Source: Thermaceae bacterium (GTDB lineage: Bacteria; Deinococcota; Deinococci; Deinococcales; Marinithermaceae). Taken from it: a DNA stretch of 64,000 nt. Position 1 is the stretch's first letter; each line of letters begins with the position of its first letter. The stretch lies in assembly GCA_026984675.1 (NCBI GenBank), contig JALSRQ010000044.1:1-64000 (forward strand). Reading direction: 5' to 3'. This document shows, piece after piece, positions 1 through 10,102 of the stretch. A program made the position numbers and the translations under genes. The notes beneath the pieces are model-generated. The model did not search any database and was not told the DNA's origin. It saw only the letters and a list, made by a program, of their open reading frames with translations.

Positions 1-884
1 CCCAGGTTGCCGTCCAGCCACATGTGGTAGCCGCCCTCCTCGACGATCGCCCGCTGGGTGACCAGGTTGTACATGTTGGTCGGCCAGTTCTGGATGGTGG
101 TGTAGCGGGAGTGGGCGTTTTTGTGGACGTAGATCTCGATCACCCCGGTGTGGAGCGCCTCGGTGGTGTAGAGGGGGGCGGTGCAGCCCTCGATGTAGTG
201 CACCTTGGCCCCCTCGTCGACCACGATCAGGGTGCGCTCGAACTGGCCGAACCCGGCGGTGTTGACCCGGAAGTAGGCCTGCAGCGGCACCTCGACCTCG
301 ACCCCGGGGGGCACGTAGACGAAGGAGCCGCCGGACCAGACCGCCGAGTTCAGGGCGGCGAACTTGTTGTCGGTGGGGGGGACGATCTTGGCGAAGTAGC
401 GCCGAAAGATCTCCTCGTGCTTCCGGAGCCCCTCCTCGATCGAGACGAAGATCACGCCCTTTTTCTCGAGCTCCTCCTTGATCTTGTGGTAGACCACCTC
501 GGAGTCGTACTGGGCGCCGACCCCCGCCAGCACCTTGCGCTCGGCCTCGGGGATGCCGAGCCGCTCGTAGGTCTTCTTGATCTCCTCGGGGACCTCCTCC
601 CAGCTCTCGACCGGGCCCCTCGAGGGCGGCTTGACGTAGTAGTAGAAGTCGTCGAGCTTTCCCTCCAGCCCCGAGAGGTCGGGGCCCCACTTCGGCATCG
701 GCATCTTGAAGAAGGCCTCGAGGGCCCTGAGGCGGAACTCGGTCATCCAGGCCGGTTCCCCCTTGGCCTCGGAGATCCGCCGCACCGTCTCGGGGGTGAG
801 CCCTTTGAGGGCGAGCTCGGGCTCGACCTCGTCCTTGAACCCCCAGCGGTAGTCGTCGGCGATGTGTTTCAGGTCCTCAGGCAC
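1..884 (-). CDS. sufB: Fe-S cluster assembly protein SufB (partial, C-terminus outside window)
   Basis: Reverse strand reads [23 protein letters not shown]... in a SufB-like frame, overlapping the sufC stop; adjacent to sufC. Confidence 0.85.
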   Translation of the reverse strand, partial: MPEDLKHIADDYRWGFKDEVEPELALKGLTPETVRRISEAKGEPAWMTEFRLRALEAFFKMPMPKWGPDLSGLEGKLDDFYYYVKPPSRGPVESWEEVPEEIKKTYERLGIPEAERKVLAGVGAQYDSEVVYHKIKEELEKKGVIFVSIEEGLRKHEEIFRRYFAKIVPPTDNKFAALNSAVWSGGSFVYVPPGVEVEVPLQAYFRVNTAGFGQFERTLIVVDEGAKVHYIEGCTAPLYTTEALHTGVIEIYVHKNAHSRYTTIQNWPTNMYNLVTQRAIVEEGGYHMWLDGNL

Positions 885-1629
885 CGGCCACCTCCTCCTT
901 GAGCCAGTCGTAGCCGCGCTTTTCGAGCTCCAGCGCGAGCTCGGCCCCGCCGGTCTTGACCACCCGACCGTCCATCATCACGTGGACCACGTCGGGAACG
1001 ATGTAGTTGAGGAGGCGCTGGTAGTGGGTGATGACCAGGGCGGAAAACTCCGGCCCCCGCATCGAGTTCACCCCCCGGGCCACCACCTTGAGGGCGTCGA
1101 TGTCGAGGCCGGAGTCGGTCTCGTCGAGGATCGCGTAGCGGGGCCTTAGCACCAGGAGCTGGAGGATCTCGTTCTTCTTCTTCTCCCCGCCGGAGAACCC
1201 CTCGTTCAGGTAGCGGGAAAGCACCCCCTCGTCCCAGTCGAGGAGCTCGATCGCCTCCTTGAGCCGGGCGTAGAACTCGGCGATCGGGGGCTCCTTGCCG
1301 AGCCGCTCTTTCAGCGCAAGGCGCAGGAAGTTCGCCACCTGCACCCCGGGCACCTCGACCGGGTACTGGAAGGCGAGGAAGAGCCCTTTGCGGGCGCGCT
1401 CGTCGGGGGCAAGCTCGGTGATCTCCTCGCCGTCGAGGAGAATCCTCCCCTTTTCCACCTGGTAGTTGGGGTCGCCGGCGATCACCTTGCCGAGGGTGCT
1501 CTTGCCGGCGCCGTTGGGGCCCATGAGGGCGTGGACCTCGCCGAGGGGCAGGGTGAGGTTCACGCCCTTCAAGATCGTCTTGCCGTCGTGCGAGACCCAG
1601 AGGTCTTGGATTTCCAGGCGCTTCGTCAT
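877..1629 (-). CDS. sufC: Fe-S cluster assembly ATPase SufC
   Basis: ABC ATPase with GPNGAGKS Walker A and [13 protein letters not shown] signature typical of SufC. Confidence 0.95.
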   Translation of the reverse strand: MTKRLEIQDLWVSHDGKTILKGVNLTLPLGEVHALMGPNGAGKSTLGKVIAGDPNYQVEKGRILLDGEEITELAPDERARKGLFLAFQYPVEVPGVQVANFLRLALKERLGKEPPIAEFYARLKEAIELLDWDEGVLSRYLNEGFSGGEKKKNEILQLLVLRPRYAILDETDSGLDIDALKVVARGVNSMRGPEFSALVITHYQRLLNYIVPDVVHVMMDGRVVKTGGAELALELEKRGYDWLKEEVAGA

Positions 1630-1703
1630 CTTCGACTCCTCCAACGCGCTCCCGCGCTAAGGGCCAGTCTAGCCGGCGGGCCGCCTAATGTCTAGTGGTT
1701 TAG

Positions 1704-2798
1704 TCAGGATTCCTCGAGGCCCCGCTCCAGGTCGCGAAGCAGCGCCTCGGCCGGTTCCAGCCCTACCGAGAGCCGCACCAGCCCCTCCGGGAAGCGGTAG
1801 GCCCGGGCGACCCTGGGCTGGGCGAAGAGCGGCAGCACCAGCGACTCGAAGCCGCCCCAGGAGACCCCGACCCGGAAGTGCTCCAGGCGGTCGGCGAAGC
1901 GACGGGCGGCCTCGGCGTCGGCGAGCTCGACCGAGAGCAGCCCGGCGCCGCTCCTTAGGTAGCGGGCGAAGAGCGGGTCGTCCTCCACCCAATGGACCCG
2001 GCGGACCGCCGGGTGTCCTTTCAGGAAGGCGGCCACCCTCCGGGCGTTCTCGGCGTGGCGGGCCAGGCGGAGTTCGAGGGTCTGGAGCCCCCGCACCAGC
2101 AGCCAGGCCTCGAAGGGGGCGAGCTTGGCCCCGAGCAGCATGTAGGGTTCCTTGAGCCGATCGACGAGCTCCCGGCGGCCGGCCACCGCCCCGGCGATCA
2201 CGTCGGAGTGGCCCGAGAAGTACTTGCTGGCCGAGTGGACGACCAGGTCGATCCCGTGGGCCAGCGGCCGGGCCAGCACCCCGGCGGTGTAGGTGGCGTC
2301 GATCACGCTCACCGCCCCGGCCCGGCGGGCGGCGGCGGCCACCGGTTCCAGGTCCACCAGCTCGAAGGTGTAGGAGGCCGGCGACTCCAGGTAGACCAGC
2401 CGGGCCCCCGGGATCGCCCGCAGGATCCCCTCGGTGTCGGCGGCGGGGACGAAGGCGGTCTCGACCCCGAACTCGGCGAGGAGGCCGGTGAGCAGGGCGT
2501 GGGTGCCGGCGTAGACGGGGGCGGTGGCCACCACCCGGTCGCCGGGCCGCAAAAAGGCAAAGAGGGTGGCCGCCACCGCCGCCATGCCGCTGGCGAAGGC
2601 ACGGGCGGCCTCGGCCCCTTCCAACGCGGCCACCTGCGTTTCGAAGAGCCCCACGGTGGGGTTGGCGCCCCGGGTGTAGTAGGGGCGCCCCTGGCGCACC
2701 GCCTCCTCGAAGTCCCGGACGCTGTCGAAGGCGAAGAGCGAGGTCTGGAAGATGGCGGGGGCGGCCTCGCCCAGGAGGTTCGGCTCGGGAACGTCCAT
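1704..2798 (-). CDS. Cys/Met metabolism PLP-dependent enzyme (cystathionine gamma-synthase/lyase family)
   Basis: ORF protein with PYYTRGANPT, SASKYFSGHSD lysine motif; start MDVPEPNLLG preceded by TACCCT. Confidence 0.85.
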   Translation of the reverse strand: MDVPEPNLLGEAAPAIFQTSLFAFDSVRDFEEAVRQGRPYYTRGANPTVGLFETQVAALEGAEAARAFASGMAAVAATLFAFLRPGDRVVATAPVYAGTHALLTGLLAEFGVETAFVPAADTEGILRAIPGARLVYLESPASYTFELVDLEPVAAAARRAGAVSVIDATYTAGVLARPLAHGIDLVVHSASKYFSGHSDVIAGAVAGRRELVDRLKEPYMLLGAKLAPFEAWLLVRGLQTLELRLARHAENARRVAAFLKGHPAVRRVHWVEDDPLFARYLRSGAGLLSVELADAEAARRFADRLEHFRVGVSWGGFESLVLPLFAQPRVARAYRFPEGLVRLSVGLEPAEALLRDLERGLEES

Positions 2799-2866
2799 GG
2801 CCCAAGGGTACACGCCATGGGAGATGTAACGCTTTGGCCACGCCGCCCCGCTAGGCTTGCGGCGTC

Positions 2867-5569
2867 ATGAGGAGGATCGCGAGTCTAGTTGGAATCCTTT
2901 TGCTTCTGGCCGCGTGCGGCGCCCCGCCCGCGAAGCGGCTTACGGTCGTTCCCGACGCGCTGGTGCTGGCGCCGGGGGGCGAGGCCCGGCTGGAGGCGCG
3001 CCTCTCCGGGGTCACCGGCGGGGTGCGCTGGCGGGCCGAGCGGGGCGCGATCGTAGGCGCCGGCACGGCGGTGACCTACCGCGCGCCCGGCCATCCCGCC
3101 GACGACCGGGTGGTGGTCGAGAGCCTGGCCGACCCCGGGCTTCGGGCCGAGGTCCGGGTCTCGGTGCGCTCCGGCGGGGTGGTCGGAAACCGGATCCGGG
3201 TCGTCAGCGACCGGGCCCTGATCTTCGGCCGGGTGGGCGAGCAGCGGGTCTTCGAGGTCGAGGTCCTCGACGACCTCGGTCGGCCGGTCCCCGACGCCCG
3301 GGTACGGTTTGAAAGCGCCGACCCTGCCCGCTTCCGGGTGACGCCCATCGGACCCCGTAAGGCCCGGGTCGAGGCGCTCGACGACGCCCTGGGCACGGTC
3401 CGCATCCTGGCCCGCTACCGCGACGCCGAGACCTGGGGCGAGGCGGTCTTCGCCGAGTTCCAGCCGGACGCCCTCCACCTCGCCGGCGACCTCGTCCTCG
3501 ACGCCGACTGGGACCCCGCCCGGCGGGCCTGGGTGCGGGTGGTCCTCAGGCGCACCCCCGAGACCGAGGGGCTCCGGGCCGGTCAGGTCTTCTTCACCGG
3601 CGACCGCACCGGGGTTTGGGGCCGGATCGCGTCGGTCCGCGTCGAGTCCGACCGGGTGGTGCTCGTCACCGGCAAGGCGGCGCTCCCCGATCTCTTTCGG
3701 CGGTTGCGCTACCGCGACGAGACCCCCGAGGTGGCGGTGCAGAGCGTGCTCCTGCCCGGTGGGCGGGCGGCGCTCCGGGTTCAGAGCGGGGGCGACGTCC
3801 GGTTGGTGCCGCTGGGCGCCTGCGAGACCGACCTCGAGGGCGTCGAGGTCACCGAGCCCTACCTCGGGGAGATCCGCCGCTTCTGGATCGAGGCCTACGT
3901 CGAGCTCGAGTTCGGCCTCGACCCCCTCGACCGCGCCGGCCTCATCTTTCACGGCGAGGCCGGGCTGGTCGCCGACGGGGGCCGGGTCCGGGTGGACACC
4001 CCCAGCGGCGAGGTCTACTGCCGCCTCTGGCAGGGGGAGGTCAGCCTCCCCGCCGTCTCGATCCTGGTGCTCTCGATCAACGTCGACCTCTACCCCCAGG
4101 TCTACGTCTACGCCGACGTCACCGCCAGCGGCGCCTCGCTCCTGTTGCAGGGCCCCCGGGCCCGGGCGGTGGCCCGCGCGGCGGTGGGCTTTCGCTACGA
4201 CGACGCCCACGGCTGGCAGTTCGTTGACGATTTCGGCTTCGACACCGGGCTCGACCGGCCCCGCCTTGCGATGACCCTGAGGAGCCACCTCGAGCTCGAG
4301 ACCGGCCCCGGCGCCGCCGTCGAGCTGGGCGCCTCGGTCCGGGCCTTCGGGGAGAACCTCCTCTCCGGGCGGCTCCTTGAGCTGGTCGGCGAGCTCCCCT
4401 TCTTCGTGCGGGTGCCGGTGTGGGCGGTCGAGCGGGCCGACTACGCGGGGGTGGACTGGGGGTTCGGCTACCGGCTTCTCGGCTACCTGAAGCTGGAGCT
4501 CGGGGGTCCGCTCGCCGACCTGGTGACCGAGATCTTCGGGGAGGGGGCCACCGACCTGGGCCGAACCAAGCTCTTCGAGGCCGAGGACCGCAAGGCCTTC
4601 CTGGCCGCCACCCGGACGCGCATCCGGCTCGCTCCCGCGGCGGTGGACCTCGGGCGGGGGGAGGCGGCGACCTTCGTGCTCAGCGACGACGACGGGCTCT
4701 CCGGCCGGGTCGAGGCCTGGCTGCGGGGCGGGGTCTGCCCGAGCAACCTCGCCTGCTTCGGGCCCGGCGTCCCCTTGAGGCGGGTCGCCTCCGGCCCCGA
4801 CGGCGGCGGTCCCGAGGTGCGCCTCACCTGGACGCCGGGCCCGGGGGACGTCGGCTACTACGAGGTGCAGGGGCGCCACTGGCTGGGCCTTTTCAAGGAG
4901 GTCGCCCCCTACGCCTCCCGCGCCGCCCGGGGGCTGATCGTGCGCGCCCCCGAGCTCGACGCCCTGCCCGCCGGCCTCTTGCTGAAGGGCAAGTACGACG
5001 CCGAGGCGATCGGGGTGCTCAGCTACCAGAACCGCACGGTGAGCGGGCTCGGCCCGGACGGCACCCCCCACGACTTCACCAGCCCGCTCTCGGTCACCCT
5101 CTCCCCGCCGGCCGGGGTGGCCGCCGACCCGGCCTCGGTCACCCTCGGCTCGGGGGACTGGGCCTTCCACCGCCTCAGCTACCCCTGCCCCGGTTCCCCC
5201 ACCGCCTTCGACGCCGCCCTTCGCCTGACCACCAACGACCCCGACGAGGGCCGCGTGGATCTCCCGGTCAGGGTCGAGTGCACCCCCAACAACCCGCCGA
5301 CCGCCCGGATCCTGAAGACCGCGGTGAGCGGGAACGAGCTCCGGGTGATCGGCCGGGGACGCGACCCCGACGGCGACCCCCTCGGCTGCTACTTCGACTT
5401 CGGCGACGGCAGCCCCCGCGAGGAGCGGCCGCTCGGCTCGCCGGACTGCGACGCCCTCGACGTGCGGCACACCTACGCCGAGGCCGGCACCTACCAGGTG
5501 ACCTTCGTGGTCTTCGACTCGGACGGCGACCGCGACGTCGACCGCAAGACCGAGACGGTGGGCCCCTAG
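2867..5569 (+). CDS. Large secreted lipoprotein with C-terminal PKD-like domain
   Basis: Lipobox signal MRRIASLVGILLLLAACGAPP; C-term PPTARI...DPDGDPLGCYFDFGDGS...HTYAEAGTYQVTFVVFDSDG. Confidence 0.75.
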   Translation: MRRIASLVGILLLLAACGAPPAKRLTVVPDALVLAPGGEARLEARLSGVTGGVRWRAERGAIVGAGTAVTYRAPGHPADDRVVVESLADPGLRAEVRVSVRSGGVVGNRIRVVSDRALIFGRVGEQRVFEVEVLDDLGRPVPDARVRFESADPARFRVTPIGPRKARVEALDDALGTVRILARYRDAETWGEAVFAEFQPDALHLAGDLVLDADWDPARRAWVRVVLRRTPETEGLRAGQVFFTGDRTGVWGRIASVRVESDRVVLVTGKAALPDLFRRLRYRDETPEVAVQSVLLPGGRAALRVQSGGDVRLVPLGACETDLEGVEVTEPYLGEIRRFWIEAYVELEFGLDPLDRAGLIFHGEAGLVADGGRVRVDTPSGEVYCRLWQGEVSLPAVSILVLSINVDLYPQVYVYADVTASGASLLLQGPRARAVARAAVGFRYDDAHGWQFVDDFGFDTGLDRPRLAMTLRSHLELETGPGAAVELGASVRAFGENLLSGRLLELVGELPFFVRVPVWAVERADYAGVDWGFGYRLLGYLKLELGGPLADLVTEIFGEGATDLGRTKLFEAEDRKAFLAATRTRIRLAPAAVDLGRGEAATFVLSDDDGLSGRVEAWLRGGVCPSNLACFGPGVPLRRVASGPDGGGPEVRLTWTPGPGDVGYYEVQGRHWLGLFKEVAPYASRAARGLIVRAPELDALPAGLLLKGKYDAEAIGVLSYQNRTVSGLGPDGTPHDFTSPLSVTLSPPAGVAADPASVTLGSGDWAFHRLSYPCPGSPTAFDAALRLTTNDPDEGRVDLPVRVECTPNNPPTARILKTAVSGNELRVIGRGRDPDGDPLGCYFDFGDGSPREERPLGSPDCDALDVRHTYAEAGTYQVTFVVFDSDGDRDVDRKTETVGP

Positions 5570-5576
5570 GCGGGCG

Positions 5577-6650
5577 CTAGACCCCGGCGGCGACCGCCAC
5601 CCGGTTGCCGCCGGCTCGCTTGGCCCGGTAGAGCAGGCCGTCGACCCGGGCCAGGAAGCGGGCCGGGGTCTCCCCGGGGAGCAGGCGGCCCAGCCCGACG
5701 CTCAGGGTGACCCCGGCGAGGGGCTCGCGGGCGGCGTCCACCGCCCGGCAGAGGCGGTCGGCGATCATCTGGCCCTCGGAGGCGGGGCAGTCGTAGAGGA
5801 GGATGGCGAACTCGTCGCCGCCGGTGCGGGCCAGCAGGTCGCCCTCCCGCAGGTGGGCGGCCAGCGTCGCCGCTATCCGGCGGAGCACCTCGTCGCCGCG
5901 GGCGTGGCCGTGGCGGTCGTTGACCTCCTTGAAGCGGTCCAGGTCGATGGCCAGCAACAGCGGCGGCAGGCGCTGGCGGGCGCTTTGCCGCATCTCGGCC
6001 TCGAGGGCCTCGAGGAACCCCCGCCGGTTGGCCGCTCCGGTGAGGGGGTCGGTGCGGGCCTCCTCCTCGGCGTGGGCGGCCCGGCGCCCCATCTCGAAGA
6101 TCCTCGAGGACAGCACCCAGAGCCCGGCCTGCGAGGCCAGCCACTGGAGGTAGGTGTTCCAGAGCCCGGCGTCGCCGAACTCGCCGGAGAGCCCGAAGGA
6201 GAGGAAGCTCACCCCCACCAGCAGGAGGAAGTAGCGCAGGAGGAAGACCCGGGCGGCCTCCGGGCTCAGGGCGACGTAGGCCCCGGGGTAGACCAGCGGG
6301 GTCCAAAGCAGCGAGGGCCAGAGCCCCTGGTTCAGGTGGCGCAGGGAGAGGAAGGCGGTGTAGAGGAGGAACGCCCCCAGCGTTCGCATGGCCAAGAGGG
6401 CCAGGCCCTCCTCCCGACCCCGGACCGCCCGCCCGAGGAGGTGGCCGAGCCAAAGCGCCAGGGCCAACAGGGCGTAGTCCTCCGGCGCCCCGCCGCCGGT
6501 GGCCCAAAACCCCACCCCGGCGGCCACCCCGCCAAGGGCGAAGAGGCCGATGAGGATGCGGCGCCGGGAGGTCCGCGCGGCCAGGGGCATGCCCCAGTCT
6601 ACGCGCAAAGATCCCCCCGCCGGCCCGCCATCGTCTAGGCTTGGGGGCAT
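5577..6650 (-). CDS. Membrane-anchored GGDEF domain protein (putative diguanylate cyclase)
   Basis: Multiple hydrophobic segments then DPLTGAANRRGF...GGDEFAILLYDC. Confidence 0.85.
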   Translation of the reverse strand: MPPSLDDGGPAGGSLRVDWGMPLAARTSRRRILIGLFALGGVAAGVGFWATGGGAPEDYALLALALWLGHLLGRAVRGREEGLALLAMRTLGAFLLYTAFLSLRHLNQGLWPSLLWTPLVYPGAYVALSPEAARVFLLRYFLLLVGVSFLSFGLSGEFGDAGLWNTYLQWLASQAGLWVLSSRIFEMGRRAAHAEEEARTDPLTGAANRRGFLEALEAEMRQSARQRLPPLLLAIDLDRFKEVNDRHGHARGDEVLRRIAATLAAHLREGDLLARTGGDEFAILLYDCPASEGQMIADRLCRAVDAAREPLAGVTLSVGLGRLLPGETPARFLARVDGLLYRAKRAGGNRVAVAAGV

Positions 6651-7017
6651 GAAGGCGTACCTCTTCGTCGCCCTGGGGGGGTCGCTCGGGGCCGTGCTCC
6701 GTTACGCCGCCAGCGGCTGGGTCCAGCAGCTGGCCGGCGGCCTGTTTCCCTGGGGTACGCTTTTCGTGAACGTGGTGGGCAGCTTCCTCCTGGGCGCCCT
6801 CTACGAGGCCGCGATGCGGGCGGTTTTGCCCCCCGAGTGGCGGCTCTTCTGGGCGGTGGGGGTGCTGGGGGCGTTCACCACGTTCTCGACCCTGAGCTAC
6901 GAGACGCTCGGCATGCTGCGCGAAGGGGCCCTGGCCCCGGCCCTCGCCTACGCCCTCGGCTCGCTGGCGCTGGGGGTGGGGGCGGCGTTGGCTGGGGTCT
7001 GGGCGGTGGGGAGGTAG
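6649..7017 (+). CDS. crcB: Fluoride efflux transporter CrcB
   Basis: GGSLGAVLRY, GTLFVNVVGSFLLG, TTFSTLSYET motifs. Confidence 0.93.
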   Translation: MKAYLFVALGGSLGAVLRYAASGWVQQLAGGLFPWGTLFVNVVGSFLLGALYEAAMRAVLPPEWRLFWAVGVLGAFTTFSTLSYETLGMLREGALAPALAYALGSLALGVGAALAGVWAVGR

Positions 7018-7020
7018 ACG

Positions 7021-7362
7021 GTGGGACTGCGAGGCGAGGCCAAGCTCCTCCGGATCTTCATCGGCGAGTCCGATCGCTACAAGGGTCGGCCGCTCTTCGA
7101 GGCGATCGTGGAGAAGGGCCGGGAGGCGGGGCTGGCGGGGGCCTCGGTCTTCCGGGGGATCATGGGCTACGGGGGCCACTCCCGCATCCACAGCGCCCGG
7201 GTGCTCCGGCTCTCCGAGGACCTCCCGGTGATGATCGAGTTCGTCGACACCGCCGAGAAGATCGAGGCCTTCCTGCCCACCCTCGACGGCATGATCGCCG
7301 AGGGGCTGGTGACCCTGGAGCGGGTCGAGGTGGTCTGGTACCGCCGGGGCGAAAACGCGTAG
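7021..7362 (+). CDS. DUF190 family protein
   Basis: LLRIFIGESDRYKGRPLFEAIVEKGREAGLAGASVFRGIMGYG typical of DUF190, next to crcB. Confidence 0.85.
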   Translation: MGLRGEAKLLRIFIGESDRYKGRPLFEAIVEKGREAGLAGASVFRGIMGYGGHSRIHSARVLRLSEDLPVMIEFVDTAEKIEAFLPTLDGMIAEGLVTLERVEVVWYRRGENA

Positions 7363-7374
7363 GATGAGGCTGCT

Positions 7375-8208
7375 ATGAAAAAGTTTGCATGGACGATCGG
7401 TACCGTGCTCGCCCTGGTCGCCCTGGCCTCCGGCGCGGCGGCAATCGCCGACGCCCTCTACGTTGCCTTCGTGGCCAAGGTGCCGGCGGTGGCCCCGGGG
7501 GTGCGCACCCTCGCCGAGGCCTACCGGGTGCAGGACGCCTTCGTCCGGCGCCTCTCGGTGCCCCTGGGGCCGGTGGTGGGCTACAAGGTGGGCCTCACCA
7601 GCAAAGCGGTGCAGAAGCGGTTCGGCGTCGACCACCCGCTCCGGGGTCAGCTCCTTGAGCGGATGCTCCTTAAGGACGGAGCCCGGGTGCCGGCCCGCTT
7701 CGGCGCCCGGCCGATCGCCGAGGCCGACCTCTTGGTGCGGGTCAAAGACGCCGGGATCAACCAGGCGAGAACGGTCGCCGAGGTCTGGGACCACCTCGAC
7801 GCGGTGATCCCCTTCATCGAGCTGCCGGACCTTCTGGTTAGGAAGGGCGACCCCCTCACCGCCCCGGTGATCACCGCCATCAACGTCGGCGCCCGGCTGG
7901 GGGTCATGGGGGCGGAGATCCCCACCGAGCGGCTCGCCGCCGGCGACCTGGCGGCGATGACCGTGCACGTCTACGCGGGGGGCAAGGAGGCGATGGCGGT
8001 GCCCGGGAAGGCGATCCTCGGCCACCCCCTGAACGCCCTGCTCTGGCTGGTGAGGGACCTAAAGGCCGACGGCAAGGCCCTGAGGGCGGGCGATCTGGTG
8101 AGCCTCGGGAGCTTCGGACGGCCGCTTTTGCCCCGGCCGGGGACCGAGCTAAGGGTCGTCTACGAGGGCCTTTTTGGCAACCAGTCGGTGGCGGTGCGGT
8201 TTAAGTGA
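7375..8208 (+). CDS. 2-keto-4-pentenoate hydratase/FAH-superfamily-like protein with predicted signal peptide
   Basis: VGYKVGLTSKAVQKRFGVDHPLRG and HPLNALLWLVRDL as in MhpD-like hydratases; N-term MKKFAWTIGTVLALVALASGAAA. Confidence 0.75.
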   Translation: MKKFAWTIGTVLALVALASGAAAIADALYVAFVAKVPAVAPGVRTLAEAYRVQDAFVRRLSVPLGPVVGYKVGLTSKAVQKRFGVDHPLRGQLLERMLLKDGARVPARFGARPIAEADLLVRVKDAGINQARTVAEVWDHLDAVIPFIELPDLLVRKGDPLTAPVITAINVGARLGVMGAEIPTERLAAGDLAAMTVHVYAGGKEAMAVPGKAILGHPLNALLWLVRDLKADGKALRAGDLVSLGSFGRPLLPRPGTELRVVYEGLFGNQSVAVRFK

Positions 8209-8660
8209 GCGAGGGCCCGCCCCCCCGGTTGCGGCCGGTTCGCCGGCTGGCCGACTTCGACTGGGAGGCGCTCCGCGCCGCCGCCCGGGCCGAGGGGTGC
8301 GGGGGCCTCGAGCGGCTCCTGGCCGAGCTCGGCGAGGAGGGTGCCCGGGACCGGCGGGCCGGGCTTTGGGCGATCGCCGCCGGCGGCCGGGCGGTGGCGG
8401 CGGCCGGCGTGGCCCCGGAGCCCTGCCCCGGCTGGCTCGGCGCCGCCCGGCTTTGGGCGATCTACGTCCACCCCGACCACCGCGGCCGGGGCTTCGGCCA
8501 CCGCCTGCTCGCCCGGATCCTCCGCCACCTCCGGGGCCGCTTTCGGCGGCTCACCGCCGGGGTCGAGGACCGCCCGACCGCAAGCTTTTTGGAGCACCAC
8601 GGCTTCGTGCCGCTTGACGACGCTTGCGTAAGCCACTTTCGTCTGGTGGGGAAGGGGTAG
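8205..8660 (+). CDS. GNAT family N-acetyltransferase
   Basis: LWAIYVHPDHRGRGFGHRLLARIL acetyl-CoA binding motif. Confidence 0.85.
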   Translation: MSEGPPPRLRPVRRLADFDWEALRAAARAEGCGGLERLLAELGEEGARDRRAGLWAIAAGGRAVAAAGVAPEPCPGWLGAARLWAIYVHPDHRGRGFGHRLLARILRHLRGRFRRLTAGVEDRPTASFLEHHGFVPLDDACVSHFRLVGKG

Positions 8661-8669
8661 GGTGGGGGC

Positions 8670-9218
8670 ATGGCGCTCCCTCCCGGTCAGCGGGCGGTCC
8701 CCAAGCTGCCGGTCTTCACGGTCGTGCCCCCGGCCGGTCTGCCCGAGCCCGGGAAGTACCGGGTCTGGGTGCGGGGCCGGGTGGAGCGGCCGCTCTCCCT
8801 TACCCTCGCGGAGCTTTTGCCCCGGGCCGAGGTGGTCCACGACTTCCACTGCGTCACCGGCTGGAGCCGGGAGCGGGTTCGATGGGAGGGGATCCCGCTT
8901 GCCGAGGTGCTCGAGGAGGCAGGCCCCCTTCCCGACGCCCGCTGGCTCCTCGCCTTCGCGTTCGGCGCGTATTCGGCGGCGATCCCCCTGGACGAAGCGC
9001 TCCGGCCGGGGGTGTTGCTCGCCACCCGGCTCGAAGGCCGGCCGATCCCCGCGCCCTACGGCGGCCCGGTGCGCCTGGTGGTGCCCCACCTCTACGGCTG
9101 GAAGAGCGTGAAGTGGCTGATGGGGATCAAGGTGCTCGAGCGCTACGAGCCCGGCTACTGGGAGGCCCGGGGCTACCACCCAAGGGGCGACCCCTGGAAG
9201 GAGGAGCGCTACGGTTAG
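8670..9218 (+). CDS. Molybdopterin-dependent oxidoreductase (sulfite oxidase-like domain)
   Basis: DFHCVTGWSRERVRWEGIPLAEVL and GGPVRLVVPHLYGWKSVKWLMGIKVLE. Confidence 0.85.
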   Translation: MALPPGQRAVPKLPVFTVVPPAGLPEPGKYRVWVRGRVERPLSLTLAELLPRAEVVHDFHCVTGWSRERVRWEGIPLAEVLEEAGPLPDARWLLAFAFGAYSAAIPLDEALRPGVLLATRLEGRPIPAPYGGPVRLVVPHLYGWKSVKWLMGIKVLERYEPGYWEARGYHPRGDPWKEERYG

Positions 9219-9220
9219 CC

Positions 9221-10102
9221 ATGCGGGTTTTGCTGATCGGCGGCAGCGGGTTCTTGGGCACCCACCTGGCCCGGGCGCTGCGGGCGGCGGGGCACGAGGT
9301 TTCGGCGCTCTCGCGGCGGGGGCGGGGGCCGCTTCCCGGGGTCCGCTACCTCGAGGGCGACGCCGCCCGGAACCTCGGGCTCGCGGAGGCGGTGGCGGGG
9401 GCGGACGCCGTCTTCTACCTCGCGGGCATCATCCGGGAGCGGGATCAGACCTTCGAGGCGGTGCACGTTCGGGGTGTGGAGCACGCGGTGCGGGCGATGC
9501 GGGCGGCGGGGGTGGGGCGCCTTTTGCACGTGAGCGCCCTCGGCGCCCGGCGGGGGACGAAAAGCCGCTACTTCGAGACCAAGGCCGGGGGCGAGGCGAT
9601 CGTGCGGGAAAGCGGCCTCGAATGGACGATCTTTCGCCCGAGTCTCGTCTTCGGCGAGGGCGACGAGTTCTTTTCCAAGATCCTCAAAGGGCTCGTGCGC
9701 ATGCCGCTTCCCTTCATCCCCCTCGTCGGCTCCGGCGAGTATCCTTTCCGGCCCGTCTGGGCCGGCGACGTGGCCGAGGCGATGCGCCAGAGCCTGGAAA
9801 AGCCCGAGACGATCGGCGAGGCCTACGACCTGGTGGGGCCCCGGGAATACCCCTACCGGGCGCTCGTCCTGCTCGTGCGCGACGCCCTGGGTTCGAAAAA
9901 ACCCCTGCTTTCGCTTCCCGCCTGGTTCTTCGCCCTGCTCGACCGGCTGCCCGCGGCCCCGATCACACGGGACCAGCTCTATATGCTGCTTTTGGGCAAT
10001 ACCGGCGATCCCGCCAAGATGCGGGCGACGTTTTCGCTCGCGTGGCGACCGCTGGAAGCGGAGTTGCCGCGGATCCTAGGGGTAAAAGGCGCGGAGCGTT
10101 AG
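9221..10102 (+). CDS. NAD(P)-dependent epimerase/NmrA-like (complex I NDUFA9-like) protein
   Basis: MRVLLIGGSGFLGTHLARALRAAGHEVSALSR Rossmann motif. Confidence 0.85.
   Translation: MRVLLIGGSGFLGTHLARALRAAGHEVSALSRRGRGPLPGVRYLEGDAARNLGLAEAVAGADAVFYLAGIIRERDQTFEAVHVRGVEHAVRAMRAAGVGRLLHVSALGARRGTKSRYFETKAGGEAIVRESGLEWTIFRPSLVFGEGDEFFSKILKGLVRMPLPFIPLVGSGEYPFRPVWAGDVAEAMRQSLEKPETIGEAYDLVGPREYPYRALVLLVRDALGSKKPLLSLPAWFFALLDRLPAAPITRDQLYMLLLGNTGDPAKMRATFSLAWRPLEAELPRILGVKGAER

Noticed and set aside
2885-5470. 861-aa - strand ORF opposite the large lipoprotein
   Set aside because: Antisense shadow ORF with EVGLGDLDALEV-type composition and no domain motifs
6601-6649. Fluoride riboswitch upstream of crcB
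   Set aside because: Only a short gap with TAGGCT 7 nt before the ATG; no fluoride aptamer consensus and no room for it
5566-8025. 819-aa - strand ORF spanning GGDEF gene and crcB/DUF190/hydratase genes
   Set aside because: Out-of-frame/antisense translation of well-supported genes
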